The notes: generated from the letters alone by a model not told the origin. 64,000 nt of DNA from CADEDV01 sp964596345 (GCA_964596345.1 CAZQSZ010000008.1:256037-320036), one strand, 5' to 3'. Counted from the first letter of the stretch, positions 17,428 to 26,378 are shown. Numbers and translations are program-made.

Positions 17428-18183
17428 ATGCGAGCCATCATCATCGAAGACGAAAAGCCTGCTGCTGAAAAATTACTGAAAGCCATTCAAAAAACACAAT
17501 CTGTGGTGGAGGTGGTGGCTGTGCTGGATAGTATCAAAACCTCGGTGGATTGGCTGCAACAACATCCTATGCCGGATCTCCTGTTTATGGATATTTCATT
17601 GAGTGACGGTATCTCATTCAAGATTTTTGAAAAAATCGAAATCAGCAGCCCGGTCATTTTCTGTACTGCGTTTGATGAATATTGGCAGGAGGCTTTTGAA
17701 CATAACAGTATTGATTATTTATTAAAACCTGTAAAACAGGATAAACTTGAAGCTGCTTTAAATAAATACGACAAACTAAAACAGTATTTTACCTCCAGCT
17801 TTCAGCAGTTGATGCAATGGCAGCAGCAACCTGCTGGAACAGGTTATAAAAAAAGATTTCTCGTAAAAAGAGGAGTGGATTATATAACAGTTAAAACAGA
17901 AGAGATCGCTTATTTCTATGCCACACATAAACTGGTTTGTATGGTGGATAACAAGAACCAGAAATTTATACTGGATCAATCGCTGGCTGATATTGAAAAA
18001 CAAGTAGATCCTCTGCAATTCTACCGGGTCAACAGAAAATACCTGGTGCAGCTTACCGCTATTAAAAAGATCAAAACTTATCCTAAAAGTAAACTACAAC
18101 TGGAAATAGAACCGGCTGTAAACGAAGAAGTAATTGTAAGCCAGGAGAATGTGGCTGCGTTCAAAGAATGGATAGGAAGCTGA
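17428..18183 (+). CDS. LytTR-family response regulator
   Basis: The receiver domain (1-120) has the acidic pair in IIEDE, the phosphoacceptor Asp55 in LFMDISLSDG, and the conserved Lys in LLKP. A LytTR DNA-binding domain follows (about 145-250: FLVKRGVDYITVKTEEIAYF through FYRVNRKYLV). It is paired with the kinase immediately upstream. LytTR proteins bind short direct repeats in promoters, but no obvious repeat pair is visible next to this gene, so targets may lie elsewhere. Confidence 0.93.
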   Translation: MRAIIIEDEKPAAEKLLKAIQKTQSVVEVVAVLDSIKTSVDWLQQHPMPDLLFMDISLSDGISFKIFEKIEISSPVIFCTAFDEYWQEAFEHNSIDYLLKPVKQDKLEAALNKYDKLKQYFTSSFQQLMQWQQQPAGTGYKKRFLVKRGVDYITVKTEEIAYFYATHKLVCMVDNKNQKFILDQSLADIEKQVDPLQFYRVNRKYLVQLTAIKKIKTYPKSKLQLEIEPAVNEEVIVSQENVAAFKEWIGS

Positions 18184-18222
18184 AATATACCGGTATCATG
18201 GTGCAGAACCGGATCAGCTTCC
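18175..18222 (+). other. Stem-loop spanning the LytTR stop codon
   Basis: GGAAGCTGA (18175-18183) and TCAGCTTCC (18214-18222) are perfect 9-base inverted arms, with the TGA stop in the first arm. The loop contains the palindrome ATACCGGTAT. No T-tract follows. It may mark the end of the two-gene operon. Confidence 0.45.
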
Positions 18223-18323
18223 TATAATAACAGGGGTCTTATTTTAATTAACCCCAGGAAAAATTCCATGGTCAATTTGTGTAATTTTTTTAGCAGCATC
18301 ATCCCATAGGCAAATTCTTGCTT

Positions 18324-20663
18324 ATGCAACAGCAAATGCTGCGCCTTGATCCCCGCTATTTCCAGGTAATCTTCCAGGCTATTTTTTTAAGTTATGGAAT
18401 ACTTATTTTAGGATGGAAGGCTGACTGGCAACATATTAGTATCAGCATTGCAGGCTGCATATTATTTCAGTATGCAGCAGATTCTATAAAAGCCAACCGA
18501 TTTATGAAGCCCCGTGAATTTGACCGTTGGGGCTTCAGTGTTTTGATCAGTGCCATGAGTTTATGTCTTTTATTAAAGACCAACAGCTGGCAGATCAGTT
18601 TACTCGCTGCCTTTTTAACCGTTGTCTCTAAATATATCTTCCGCTGGAATCAAAAACATATTTTCAATCCATCTGCCTTTGGTATAGTAGCCTGTTTGTT
18701 TTTAACTGATGATGCCTGGCTAAGTCCGGGGCAATGGGGTAGTGACACTGTTCTTTTCTTTACAGTTATCACATTGGGAACGATCGTAGTAACAAGAGTA
18801 CAGAAACTGGATATCTCACTGGCGTTTCTTATCACGTTTACAGGTCTTTTATACTGGAGGCAGGTCTATGTACTGGGCTGGCCCATGGATCATTTTATTC
18901 ACTCTGTTAGTACAGGTAGCCTTCTGTTGTTTACTTTTTTTATGATCAGTGATCCCAGGACCTCTCCCAATCATCCCGTTGCCCGCATTGTGTGGGCAGT
19001 ATTGATCGCTTTCATTGCATTTTACTTAGCTGCATTTAAATGGAAGTACAATACCCCCATTTGGATATTAGTTGCTGCTGCTCCTCTGGTGCCGGTACTG
19101 GATAAACTTTTTAAAGCCAAAGTTTTTACCTGGTCTCCAGCTATATTATCATTCTCAGTCATTTTAAAACTAAAACATATAGTCATGAAGCCAATTATGA
19201 AAAAAGGAGCTGCAGTAATTATTCTTGCTGCAATGGCCGGGCATGAAGCCGCTGCATTCTGCGGCTTCTATGTCAGCAAAGCTGACGGCACATTAAAGAA
19301 TAAAACATCGCAGGTTATCCTGGTGCGGGATGGCAACCGGAATGTGATCACGATGTACAATGACTTTAAAGGCAACCTGAAAGACTTTGCCATGGTGGTG
19401 CCGGTGCCGGTGGTGTTGCAGAAAAAAGATATCAAAGTGGTCGACCAGGCCATTTTTAATACCCTGAATGAATATAGTAAACCAAGGCTGGTGGAATATT
19501 ATGACCAAAATCCTTGTAATCGCTATATGGAAGATAAGTTAAGTGGAAGTGTACCCGGTCTTCAGTTAAATGAAGTCGTTGTAACGGGTTATGGTACAGC
19601 CAAGCGAAAAGACCTGGGTGTAAGAGTGGAAGCTAAATACCTGGTTGGCGAATATGATATTCTTATCCTGAGCGCCAAAGAAAGTTCGGGGTTAAAAACC
19701 TGGCTGGATGAAAATGGGTATAAGATTCCTGCAGGTGCTGATGAAGTGCTGGAGCCGTATATCAAAAGTAACCTGAAGTTTTTTGTGGTAAAAGTGAATG
19801 AGGAAGAAAAGAAGAAACTGCCGGGCAATTTTCTCCGGCCTTTACAGATCAGTTTTTCATCTCCCAAGTTCATGTTACCCATCCGGCTGGGAATGGCCAA
19901 TGCAGATGGCGACCAGGATATGATCGTATATGCCTTCACTAAAAAGGGAAGAATAGAAACAACCAACTACAGGACACTTTCCTTACCTACTTCCAAGAAT
20001 GTGCCCCTGTTTGTAAAAAATAATTTTGGGAATTTCTATGCTAACCTTTTCCAGCATCAATGGAACAAAGAAGGAAAAGCATTGGCCATGCTGGAATATG
20101 CCTGGGATGTGAGTCCGAAGAATTATGTGAAATGTGATCCCTGCGTGGCTACTGCACCTTCCACACAAGACCTCGTGCAGGCGGGAGTATGGTGGATCAA
20201 CCGTGACTGGAATGATTACAGTGATGTGGATGATGACGAAGACCTTGATTACTCAGATAATGTTTATTTTACCCGTTTGCATGTACGTTACAACCGGGAT
20301 AAGTTTCCGCAGGACCTGGTATTCCAGGTTACACCTAATACAGAAAGCTACCAGGCAAGGTATATTGTCACACATCCTGCTACCGGTGACTTTGGTTGTG
20401 ATGCCGGTAAAAAATACCTGAAGGACCTGAAGCAACGTCGCTCTGATGAAATGGAAATGCTGGCTTATTTAACCGGTAAAACCTATAAAGACTGGGATGT
20501 AGTGTTGAATGAAGAAGAAGAAAAATTTATTCCCGCAGAAGTTGGGTATGCATCGGTTGCTGAAACCATTACCGATCACCCTAAAAGAAATAATACTCTA
20601 TTATTTGCTACTATTGGTGTAATGGGAATAGTGTCATTGATCGGATTCAGGCAACGAAGCTGA
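18324..20663 (+). CDS. RnfD/NqrB-like membrane domain fused to DUF2330
   Basis: The ORF can start at TTG 18318, but ATG 18324 is the better choice (779 residues). Residues 1-280 form about eight transmembrane helices with NPSAFGI and SDPRTSPNHP, motifs of the RnfD/NqrB family. From residue 288 (MKPIMKKGAA...) a signal-peptide-like helix leads into a DUF2330 domain: AFCGFYVSKAD, FAMVVPVPV, GEYDILILSA, SGLKTWLDENGY and KFFVVKV. A C-terminal helix (LLFATIGVMGIVSLIGF) anchors the end. DUF2330 therefore lies outside the inner membrane, tethered at both ends. Residues 416-431 resemble the SusC-type motif EVVVTGYGT. The RnfD flavinylation site is not clearly conserved, so an electron-transfer role is unproven. 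Confidence 0.85.
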   Translation: MQQQMLRLDPRYFQVIFQAIFLSYGILILGWKADWQHISISIAGCILFQYAADSIKANRFMKPREFDRWGFSVLISAMSLCLLLKTNSWQISLLAAFLTVVSKYIFRWNQKHIFNPSAFGIVACLFLTDDAWLSPGQWGSDTVLFFTVITLGTIVVTRVQKLDISLAFLITFTGLLYWRQVYVLGWPMDHFIHSVSTGSLLLFTFFMISDPRTSPNHPVARIVWAVLIAFIAFYLAAFKWKYNTPIWILVAAAPLVPVLDKLFKAKVFTWSPAILSFSVILKLKHIVMKPIMKKGAAVIILAAMAGHEAAAFCGFYVSKADGTLKNKTSQVILVRDGNRNVITMYNDFKGNLKDFAMVVPVPVVLQKKDIKVVDQAIFNTLNEYSKPRLVEYYDQNPCNRYMEDKLSGSVPGLQLNEVVVTGYGTAKRKDLGVRVEAKYLVGEYDILILSAKESSGLKTWLDENGYKIPAGADEVLEPYIKSNLKFFVVKVNEEEKKKLPGNFLRPLQISFSSPKFMLPIRLGMANADGDQDMIVYAFTKKGRIETTNYRTLSLPTSKNVPLFVKNNFGNFYANLFQHQWNKEGKALAMLEYAWDVSPKNYVKCDPCVATAPSTQDLVQAGVWWINRDWNDYSDVDDDEDLDYSDNVYFTRLHVRYNRDKFPQDLVFQVTPNTESYQARYIVTHPATGDFGCDAGKKYLKDLKQRRSDEMEMLAYLTGKTYKDWDVVLNEEEEKFIPAEVGYASVAETITDHPKRNNTLLFATIGVMGIVSLIGFRQRS

Positions 20664-20702
20664 GGACAAAATATGTGCTGTGAAAATTCGTACACAAAAG
20701 AG

Positions 20703-20733
20703 AAGCCCCGGCCTGATAAAGACCGGGGCTTAT
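20703..20733. terminator. Terminator between convergent genes
   Basis: AAGCCCCGG (20703-20711) and CCGGGGCTT (20723-20731) form a 9-bp stem with an 11-nt loop. The T-tract is short on the plus strand. It sits between the RnfD-DUF2330 gene and the Spy-like gene on the opposite strand. Confidence 0.7.
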
Positions 20734-20759
20734 AATTACCATTAACCCTAAAACGCTTT

Positions 20760-21158
20760 TTAGTTACGGCCGCCGCCGCCAGGTCCCCGTCTTGGATTCA
20801 TTGCGGGTTCGATATCATTTTTCCAGATAGTGAACTTATCGTCCCCCAACAGCACTTTTAATTCTTTATCTCTTCCATCAATAATTGGCTGCATCCTGTC
20901 ACGCAATACCTGCATATCAGGGCGTTCGCCACCACTCATCAATTCCTGTCTTACGGCATCCTGCTTGCGGTAAAAATTTGCAAACACCGTATCGATCTGG
21001 GCCTGTTTGGCAGCATCAAAATGAAAGGCACTATCCAGCTTCTGGTGAACTATTGCCACTCTTTCCTCCACTGTACGGCGGAAACCACCACCCGGTTGTG
21101 CATGAACGCTGATGAATCCTGTCATGATAAAAGCCAGGAACAAAACTTGTTTTTTCAT
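20760..21158 (-). CDS. Small periplasmic protein of Spy/CpxP type
   Basis: The 132-residue protein has a signal peptide (about 1-20, ending VHA) and an all-helical, charged mature region (ERVAIVHQKLDSAFHFDAAKQAQIDTVFANFYRKQDAV) resembling Spy/CpxP-type chaperones. A Gly/Arg/Pro-rich tail (NPRRGPGGGGRN) ends it. It is the last gene of the ECF-sigma module, 44 bases after the membrane-anchored periplasmic gene. Family assignment is by overall pattern, since no LTxxQ motif is present. Confidence 0.65.
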   Translation of the reverse strand: MKKQVLFLAFIMTGFISVHAQPGGGFRRTVEERVAIVHQKLDSAFHFDAAKQAQIDTVFANFYRKQDAVRQELMSGGERPDMQVLRDRMQPIIDGRDKELKVLLGDDKFTIWKNDIEPAMNPRRGPGGGGRN

Positions 21159-21202
21159 GTTGTTATTTGTGTTTTGTGTGATTAAACGAGGTGAAAATTA
21201 TC

Positions 21203-21718
21203 TTAGTCTTTTTTAGATTCCGCGGCAGGTTCGCCTCTTTTCATTTGCTTACCCATTTTTTTGAATAGCCTGAAAATAGCAGAATCATATTTTATAGCCT
21301 GCTCCTGGTCTTTACACAATGCCCGGAGATTTTTAAAATGATTGAATGTCTGTAAGTCCAGTGCTTTTTGCTTTTGTGCGATTATATCCGCCACACTGTT
21401 TATTACAGAGTCATTAACGGCAGGATTGGTAATCAGGCGGAACAAACTGTCTTTTGCTTTCCGCATTTCATCGAACATGGGTTTTACTGTTTTTTCCTGC
21501 AGGTCTTTCAGTTGTTTATACTGAGCAATCTGCTCATCGTTGAATCCCGCTTCTTTCTGCAGCATCTCTATCATCATACCAGCTCTTTTTTCCTGGGTAA
21601 GCCTTGGCTTTTCAACTGGTTTTTTGAACCATAAAAAATACGCCAGGACTGCAATATTGGTCAGCAATAAAACTACAATGATGAAGATGAGGTTTTTATT
21701 CCTGGATGTGGTACTCAT
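21203..21718 (-). CDS. Membrane-anchored periplasmic helical protein (Spy/CnrX-like)
   Basis: The 171-residue protein has one N-terminal transmembrane helix (about 11-31) followed by a long helical, Gln/Lys-rich periplasmic domain (RAGMMIEMLQKEAGFNDEQIAQYKQLKDLQEKTVKPMFDEMRKAK). This resembles periplasmic heavy-metal-sensor or Spy/CpxP proteins. The start overlaps the stop of the upstream membrane gene by four bases, indicating translational coupling inside the ECF sigma module. A role as a periplasmic signal sensor is inferred from context. Confidence 0.7.
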   Translation of the reverse strand: MSTTSRNKNLIFIIVVLLLTNIAVLAYFLWFKKPVEKPRLTQEKRAGMMIEMLQKEAGFNDEQIAQYKQLKDLQEKTVKPMFDEMRKAKDSLFRLITNPAVNDSVINSVADIIAQKQKALDLQTFNHFKNLRALCKDQEQAIKYDSAIFRLFKKMGKQMKRGEPAAESKKD

Positions 21719-22065
21719 GGTCGGTCAATATTTTCATAATCAAAACTGCTGTTCGTAGCCAGCACATATTCATTGTCTGTTACCAGCTGTTCCGTTTGTT
21801 CTGTTGCCAGACCTGCATGGCTGCCAGTTGTATCCTGGCGCAGTACCATAAAAGCGTTGACAAGCAGGATAACAAAAAGACCAGCAATAACCACTACCGG
21901 CCGGGAAAGAAATGAGCCCATGGTTTCCCACACCGTTTTTTCATTTCGTTGCAGGCGGCCTGTTAACCGGGTGTAAAAGAAGGGCTGCGGCTCAGCCCTT
22001 TGAATGCCATCCAGGCTTTCAAGGGTTTCCTGTACTTTTCTCTCGATGTCGGGTCTCATTTTCAT
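21715..22065 (-). CDS. Putative anti-sigma factor
   Basis: This 116-residue protein has a short cytoplasmic N-terminus (RPDIERKVQETLESLDGIQRAEPQPFFYTRLTGRL), one transmembrane helix (VVVIAGLFVILLVNAFMVL, about 57-75) and a short periplasmic tail. The topology and its place 41 bases after an ECF sigma gene fit an anti-sigma factor, although no zinc-binding HxxxCxxC motif is present. The sequence is too short to recognise a family. Confidence 0.6.
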   Translation of the reverse strand: MKMRPDIERKVQETLESLDGIQRAEPQPFFYTRLTGRLQRNEKTVWETMGSFLSRPVVVIAGLFVILLVNAFMVLRQDTTGSHAGLATEQTEQLVTDNEYVLATNSSFDYENIDRP

Positions 22066-22106
22066 AATCGTTTAGTTTGACGTTGGCAGGTCTAAAAAAC
22101 CTGTGC

Positions 22107-22679
22107 CTATTCTTTGCCTTTATAATAATCTTCCAGCTTCTTTTTCAGGTTGGTCTTGGCCCGGTGCATCAACGACTCCACCGAAGATACTGTCGTTGCC
22201 ATCACCTCTGCAACTTCCTGATAACTAAGGCCATCCACCTTATGAAGGGTGAAGGCGATCCGCTGGTTTTCGGGCAATTCTGCAATAGTTTTAAACAATG
22301 TAGCTGCTTTTTCCTTTTTATCCAATACCACCCCGGGATGATTAAAATCAGGTGGATTGACCACTACCTCGCTGTCCTCCCCAAAAAGGCTCCGGACAAA
22401 TCCGAACCGCTTCTTGCGTTTCTTCCTCCTTTCATGATCCAGCGCCTTGGCAATAGTGATCCGGTACAACCAGGTAGAAAACTTGGATTCTCCTTTAAAA
22501 GAACCAATCGACTGGTACACCTGTACAAAGGTTTCCTGCGCTATGTCTTCCGCATCTTCGGCATTTTGTACAATACCCAACGCTGTGTTGTAGACCATAT
22601 TTTGCCAGGTCTCAACAATGGTTTTAAAAGCGGATTCATCTCCCTGCTTTAGTTGTTCAACTAATATCCTTTCATCCAA
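22107..22679 (-). CDS. ECF-family RNA polymerase sigma factor
   Basis: This 190-residue sigma-70 protein of the RpoE type has region 2 (NMVYNTALGIVQNAEDAEDIAQETFVQVY, then FKGESKFSTWLYRITIAKALD), a basic linker (RRKKRKKRFGF), and region 4 (LPENQRIAFTLHKVDGLSYQEVAEVM, then SSVESLMHRAKTNLKKKL). It heads a four-gene operon with a putative anti-sigma and two periplasmic proteins. The target promoters cannot be read here. Confidence 0.95.
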   Translation of the reverse strand: MDERILVEQLKQGDESAFKTIVETWQNMVYNTALGIVQNAEDAEDIAQETFVQVYQSIGSFKGESKFSTWLYRITIAKALDHERRKKRKKRFGFVRSLFGEDSEVVVNPPDFNHPGVVLDKKEKAATLFKTIAELPENQRIAFTLHKVDGLSYQEVAEVMATTVSSVESLMHRAKTNLKKKLEDYYKGKE

Positions 22680-22759
22680 GCTTTGCGTTTTTAGCAGGCA
22701 ACGATATTACGCAAATTTTCTATTGAACAGGTTGGCTTTGGTAATAATATTGCTGGTGA

Positions 22760-25621
22760 TTAAAACATGGGCATACGGTCTCTTCGCTCCTGGTTATTGG
22801 AAGCTTTGGCTTTACCAAAATTTTTTAAACTATACGTGAAGGTCATCATGAAGTATTGTTTCAGCACCAGGTTCTGTACATCCTGCACATAAGAATCACC
22901 CACTGTTCTCGTGATGCTCTGGTTTTGTTTCAGGAGATCAAATACGGTCAGCTTTAATTCGCCTCTCCTGTCTTTCAGGAATTTTTTTCCAACCCCTGCA
23001 TTCCATAACCAGAAACTCTGATTGAATCCTTCTGATAAACCACTATAGGTTTGATTACTGATATCATTTTGCAGGAACCAGCCTGATTTCGATAACAGGT
23101 TTAATTGCATACCTGCTGATTGGGTAATATAATTCTGGTTCAGCTGCGGCTGCACTGTATTTTTCACAGTATTGAAATTTGCATTGTACGATACATTGAA
23201 ATCAATCCGTTCGCTGATATTGCTTGCAATAACAATCCCGGTGCTGTAGGTATAAGTATTAGAAACTGTACTTACATTATTCACCAGGCCAGGTACTTTA
23301 CTGTAGGTAAACCCTGCATTCAGGTTCACATTTGATTTAATGAATTTAATTGGCTGACCATAGGTAAAGAACGAACGAAGGCTCCAGTAACCATCCAGGT
23401 TTACCGGTTTAGTGATCTGTGATCCTTTATATAAAACAATACCGGGTGCCAGGAACGAATCCGTTGCAGCCGTATAGGTGGCATTCGCCACATAGTCATT
23501 AGCTCTTTGCACAAATACGTTGGCAAAAAGGCTTTGTCCCTTTTGGGTATTGGTATACGTGTAGCGGCCTGATAATATATGTGTGTATTGCTGATCCAGT
23601 CCGGGGTTACCGGTACTCATTCGTAACTGGTTGCTGTTATCGATCACATTCTGCAATTGATTGACCGATGGGGCGTTTACAGAGCCACGGTAGAATAAAC
23701 GGATATTACTGCGGGCTGATAATTTCCTGCGAAACTGGATATTGGACAGGATATTAGAAAAATTCCTGTCCACTGCAGCTACCTCCGGGAATACCTGGTC
23801 ACTTTTCAGTGATGAATTTTGATAACTCACCCCGACAGAGAACTGGTTATCCCTGTCACCAATCCGGTAAGTGATACCCCCGTTTTGCGTATTATACGTA
23901 TTATCAAACTTATTGGAAAGGGTGGTATCAAATATGGAATATTTACCGCCCACTTCATCAAACTGGTAAGTGACTTTATCTGCTTTATTCGTGGTAAATG
24001 AGGGATTGAAATTGAATTGTAACTGCCCTTTTTTACCAACGGGTTCAGTGTAAACGATATTGGTTGAAATCGTCCGGCCGCTGGTCTGGTTATCGGAATA
24101 TTGCTGCAGCGAATCATTCACATTACCGCTGTTATAATATTTGTTAACCGACTCTATATAGGTTTCACCCGACCTTTCATTCAAACTGGTATTCAGGTTC
24201 AGCGAGATCGTTCTTCCTCTTTTTGGAAAAGCATGACGATATAAAATATTGTTGTTGAAATTATAGCCAGAATTGAGTGTATTCGTTCTGCTGTTGGATT
24301 CGCTCTGAATACCGGTCAGCAGGTCATAATAACTGGCACTGCTGATGTTGCTCCGGTTATCATTTTTCTGGAAACTGATATTGGGTGTAATGATGATCGT
24401 ATTCGAAGAATCAATTTTGTACTCCATCCGGAAATTGATCCGGTGATTATAATTACTGACCTTCGTTATAGAGGTATCATCAAGGAATAAAGTAGAATCT
24501 GCTTTCACAAATGATTGTGTACCGGAGAACCTGTTATTATCAGTGTTACTGTTATTAAAGAAATAGCTTCCGCTTACATCAATCTTAGAACCCCATTTGT
24601 CCGAATAGTTGATACCGATTGCATGGGTCTTGCTGATACCACTTTGCTGGCCTACCACGAAATTATCGCTGCCGCCTCCAAAATTTCCTCCCCCCCGGTT
24701 GCCACCGCCACCCCGGTTACCACCTCCCTGGTTACCCCGATTGCCTCCGCCGCTGCTGGTAAGACCCAGCAGATCCTGTGAACCAAAATTTTGCTGGTTA
24801 ATATTGTTTGTCAGGCCAACTAACGAAATTCTGCGGTTGTTTTTAAAGAAACTCATATTACCCCCTGCCTGGTACCTGCTGTCGGTGCCGATTCCGGCAT
24901 ATACACGGCCAAACTGCCCGTTACGCATCCCTGATTTGGTGACAATATTAAGAGCTCTTTGTGAGTTACCATCATCCACTCCCGTAAGTTGTGCCTGGTC
25001 ACTCAGTCTGTCAAACACCTGTATCTTATCCACTACTTCGGAGGGAAGATTTCTCAAGGCTGCTGATGCATCATCACCAAAAAAATCACGGCCATCAATC
25101 GTTACTTTTCTTACCTGTTCTCCTTGTGCCGTGACAGTTCCATCTCTATCCACCGTAATACCCGGCATTTTCTTTACCAGGTCTTCCACCGTTGCATCCG
25201 GGTTCACCTTGAACTGGTTCGCATTGTATTGAGTCGTATCCCCTTTTTGTTGTGCAGGCGGCACTTTTGATATCACCGTTACACCGCCAATCTCCCTTGT
25301 TGACTTAGGAACAAGTAAGGAACCAAGATCAACATCCGGAATTGAATCGGTGACATCGGCAAATTGTTTGAAATTCTCATAGCCGATAAAACTGATTTGT
25401 AAGGTGTAAGAACCTTTGGAAACATTTGTAAAAAGAAAGTCACCCTTGCTGTCTGAAATTACATTATAACGGTTCATGGAATCTTTGACGGACCGCAACT
25501 GAAGGGTGGCCCCGGCCAATGGCTTATTATCAACGAGGTCCAGTAATTTTCCTTTAATACTTTGAGCCTGAACTATTACCGAGAATACTATCAGCACAAA
25601 CAGAAACAGAATTTTCCGCAT
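22760..25621 (-). CDS. TonB-dependent-receptor-like outer membrane barrel protein
   Basis: The 953-residue protein has a signal peptide (1-19), a carboxypeptidase-regulatory-like domain (SIKGKLLDLVDNKPLAGATLQL, about 20-105), and a plug-type region (NPDATVEDLVKKMPGITVDRDG). A long beta-barrel of the OMP_b-brl_3 kind follows. A low-complexity Gly/Asn/Arg segment at about 287-318 (GGGNRG units) interrupts an early barrel region, probably as a surface loop. No SusD partner is adjacent. It lies directly downstream of the ECF sigma promoter region but is separated from that operon by 80 bases. Confidence 0.9.
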   Translation of the reverse strand: MRKILFLFVLIVFSVIVQAQSIKGKLLDLVDNKPLAGATLQLRSVKDSMNRYNVISDSKGDFLFTNVSKGSYTLQISFIGYENFKQFADVTDSIPDVDLGSLLVPKSTREIGGVTVISKVPPAQQKGDTTQYNANQFKVNPDATVEDLVKKMPGITVDRDGTVTAQGEQVRKVTIDGRDFFGDDASAALRNLPSEVVDKIQVFDRLSDQAQLTGVDDGNSQRALNIVTKSGMRNGQFGRVYAGIGTDSRYQAGGNMSFFKNNRRISLVGLTNNINQQNFGSQDLLGLTSSGGGNRGNQGGGNRGGGGNRGGGNFGGGSDNFVVGQQSGISKTHAIGINYSDKWGSKIDVSGSYFFNNSNTDNNRFSGTQSFVKADSTLFLDDTSITKVSNYNHRINFRMEYKIDSSNTIIITPNISFQKNDNRSNISSASYYDLLTGIQSESNSRTNTLNSGYNFNNNILYRHAFPKRGRTISLNLNTSLNERSGETYIESVNKYYNSGNVNDSLQQYSDNQTSGRTISTNIVYTEPVGKKGQLQFNFNPSFTTNKADKVTYQFDEVGGKYSIFDTTLSNKFDNTYNTQNGGITYRIGDRDNQFSVGVSYQNSSLKSDQVFPEVAAVDRNFSNILSNIQFRRKLSARSNIRLFYRGSVNAPSVNQLQNVIDNSNQLRMSTGNPGLDQQYTHILSGRYTYTNTQKGQSLFANVFVQRANDYVANATYTAATDSFLAPGIVLYKGSQITKPVNLDGYWSLRSFFTYGQPIKFIKSNVNLNAGFTYSKVPGLVNNVSTVSNTYTYSTGIVIASNISERIDFNVSYNANFNTVKNTVQPQLNQNYITQSAGMQLNLLSKSGWFLQNDISNQTYSGLSEGFNQSFWLWNAGVGKKFLKDRRGELKLTVFDLLKQNQSITRTVGDSYVQDVQNLVLKQYFMMTFTYSLKNFGKAKASNNQERRDRMPMF

Positions 25622-25783
25622 ACAATTTATAATTACGGTTATTGGACGTCTATAAATAAGTAAACCTTCGTAACCGCCACAGTTGACGGGAATAACGGCA
25701 TTTTAGAGAGAAGGTTTACTATAATGGCCTCATTTCCCGGAACTAAAGTATCTTGCAGCTCCTTAATAATTATTTAAACGTAT

Positions 25784-26359
25784 ATGGAGTACAGTAAACT
25801 TGTTGCCGTTACCGGTTTGCCCGGTTTGTTTGAGTTGATCAATAGTAAAAATGACGGAGCCATCGTTCGCTCCCTGGAAGACAAAAGCACCCGTTTTGTA
25901 TCGAATCGTATTCACCAGTTCTCACAATTGGAAAGCATAGAGGTATATACCGTTCGTGATAACGTGAACCTGGTGGATGTTTTTAATGCCATGGATAAAG
26001 CGGGTATTGCTTTGCCGGATGATAAAGATGCGGCCGCTGTCAAAAAATATTTTGAGAAGGCTTTTCCTGATATGGATTTCGAAAGAGTTTATAACAGCGA
26101 TATGAAGAAAATGGTGAAGTGGTTCGCTGTTTTGAAAAAGAATAATATCGAGATCAAACTGACAGAGCTCCCTGAAGAAGAGGAGGAAGAAGTGAAAGAA
26201 GAAAAAGTTGTGGCAGAAGAAAAAAAGCCTGCAAAGAAGGCAGCGAAGAAAAAAGAAGTACCGGAAGAAGTTGCTGAAGAAAAACCCGCTAAAAAGAAAG
26301 CTGCCAAAGCCGATGGGGAAGAAGCCCCCAAGAAAAAAGCAGCTCCCAAAAAGAAATAA
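25784..26359 (+). CDS. DUF5606 protein with lysine-rich tail
   Basis: Residues 1-125 match the Bacteroidota family DUF5606: LVAVTGLPGLFELINSKNDGAIVRSLED, RFVSNRIHQFSQLESIEVYT and VFNAMDKAGIALPD. From about residue 128 the chain becomes a run of Glu, then repeated Lys/Ala blocks (KKPAKKAAKKK, AKKKAAKAD, PKKKAAPKKK), like histone H1 or bacterial histone-like tails. Such tails bind nucleic acid non-specifically. The core function is unknown. A terminator follows directly. Confidence 0.85.
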   Translation: MEYSKLVAVTGLPGLFELINSKNDGAIVRSLEDKSTRFVSNRIHQFSQLESIEVYTVRDNVNLVDVFNAMDKAGIALPDDKDAAAVKKYFEKAFPDMDFERVYNSDMKKMVKWFAVLKKNNIEIKLTELPEEEEEEVKEEKVVAEEKKPAKKAAKKKEVPEEVAEEKPAKKKAAKADGEEAPKKKAAPKKK

Positions 26360-26378
26360 GCAAATTTATTTTACTAAC

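Noticed and set aside
18318..18323. TTG start for the RnfD-DUF2330 gene
   Set aside because: The ATG two codons later is a normal start and needs no rare codon.
24600..24790. CRISPR-like or tandem DNA repeat in the Gly-rich barrel gene
   Set aside because: The repeats are short GGN-type codons within an open reading frame, with no spacers of constant length.
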